Shown here: positions 60,424 through 60,874 of the stretch, in pieces
Layout: each line of letters starts with the position of its first letter
Numbering within the stretch: the first letter of the stretch is position 1
Origin: Limosilactobacillus kribbianus
Lineage (GTDB): Bacteria; Bacillota; Bacilli; Lactobacillales; Lactobacillaceae
Assembly: GCF_026413145.1 (NCBI RefSeq)
Contig: NZ_JAOVYZ010000006.1
Span: 1-60,874, forward strand
Direction of reading: 5' to 3'
Length of the DNA: 60,874 nucleotides
Made by a program: the position numbers and the translations under genes
The notes under the pieces: model-generated
Database searches by the model: none
What the model saw: only the letters and a program-made list of their open reading frames with translations
What the model was told of the DNA's origin: nothing

Positions 60424-60874
60424 TTAAGCCACGCGATAAACAAAGCTGATGGCTCTTTTAGCTTTTAACTTCCGTTTGTCCTGACGACCAGGACGAATTG
60501 GAATCAGGTAAGCTTGAATCTGAATTAATAACTCTGAAAATTTGGCCTGCAGATTGCGCTGATAATAATATCGAACAATTTTGGTCGCCATCTTGAAATT
60601 AATGGCATACCAGTGGCGATGATTAGTTTGCTGGACATAAGCTTGACTGATCGTTGCACTAACAACATTAAACATAATTAAGTTGGCATAAAGCTCCATT
60701 TCGATGAATTGATCTTTCTTAGAGTGAAATTGAATGGCGCCTAGCGCGTACTTTAGTTTAGAAAAGGCCGTTTCAATTCCCCACCGTAAATGGTATAACT
60801 TCTTCATTCGTGATAACGGAAACTGATCCTTTGGAAGATTAGTAATTAGTACTTCCCACTCTGGTTCCCCTTCA
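60424..60874 (-). mobile_element. IS4-family transposase, C-terminal part (runs off the window)
   Basis: The frame is open to the window edge; about 150 C-terminal residues are visible. The catalytic region LYHLRWGIETAFSKLKYALGA shows the IS4 signature Y-x2-R-x3-E-x6-K with the DDE Glu. The preceding segment EWEVLITNLPKDQFPLSRM is also typical. The IS end must lie between 60373 and 60424; I cannot place the terminal repeat. The N-terminal part and other end are outside the window. Confidence 0.85.

Overview
The window is a chromosomal segment of a lactic acid bacterium, most likely an obligately heterofermentative lactobacillus of the Limosilactobacillus (Lactobacillus reuteri) type. The gene order rapZ-yvcK-whiA-clpP, then gap-pgk-tpiA-eno, ptsI, secG-est-rnr-smpB, ung, pta, tsaE, murB, cdaA-cdaR-glmM and glmS is typical of lactobacilli. 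A KxYKxGKxW-type signal peptide, a LysM/aggregation-promoting-factor protein and a tmRNA tag ending in YALAA fit the same group. The core is moderately GC-rich; one internal block is visibly richer in AT.

Layout. 1-720: a truncated surface protein at the left edge. 0.9-5.0 kb: DUF523 gene, rapZ-yvcK-whiA, and clpP on the other strand behind a CtsR box. 5.1-6.5 kb: a structured repeat, two tiny genes and a CrtO-like membrane protein. 6.6-8.2 kb: acetoin reductase, a TetR regulator and tRNA-Arg(CCG). 8.4-13.0 kb: lower glycolysis, in which tpiA carries an in-frame TAA. 13-39 kb: ptsI without ptsH, an amino acid permease, a ClC transporter, secretion and RNA quality control (secG, rnr, smpB), DNA repair (ung), acetyl-phosphate metabolism (pta), cell wall and c-di-AMP genes (murB, cdaAR, glmM, glmS), oatA with a MarR regulator, and a LysM protein. 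A candidate small RNA lies after glmS.

39.27-53.38 kb: ssrA (tmRNA) and two elements integrated in tandem at its 3' end. The first is a 1.0-kb remnant with tiny phage-like ORFs. The second is about 12.7 kb and intact-looking: tyrosine integrase, a lambda-like repressor/Cro switch with four operators, an excisionase-like protein, a leftward replication operon with separate prim-pol and SF3 helicase genes, candidate iterons, a detached winged-helix protein, an ArpU-like regulator and a lipoprotein. No capsid, portal, terminase or tail gene is visible, so it resembles a phage satellite (PICI-like) rather than a prophage.

53.4-60.9 kb: zinc-dependent alcohol dehydrogenase, a two-component system, a CcpA-type-controlled GlcU-like sugar transporter, a zinc-ribbon membrane protein, an orphan GHKL sensor kinase, and an IS4-family transposase running off the right edge.

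The genes worked out best as systems are the cell-wall and c-di-AMP cluster (cdaA-cdaR-glmM, then glmS), the trans-translation and RNA decay set (smpB, rnr, ssrA), and the integrated satellite. Coordinates are as read from the sequence. Functions are assigned by recognising families and motifs, without database searches.
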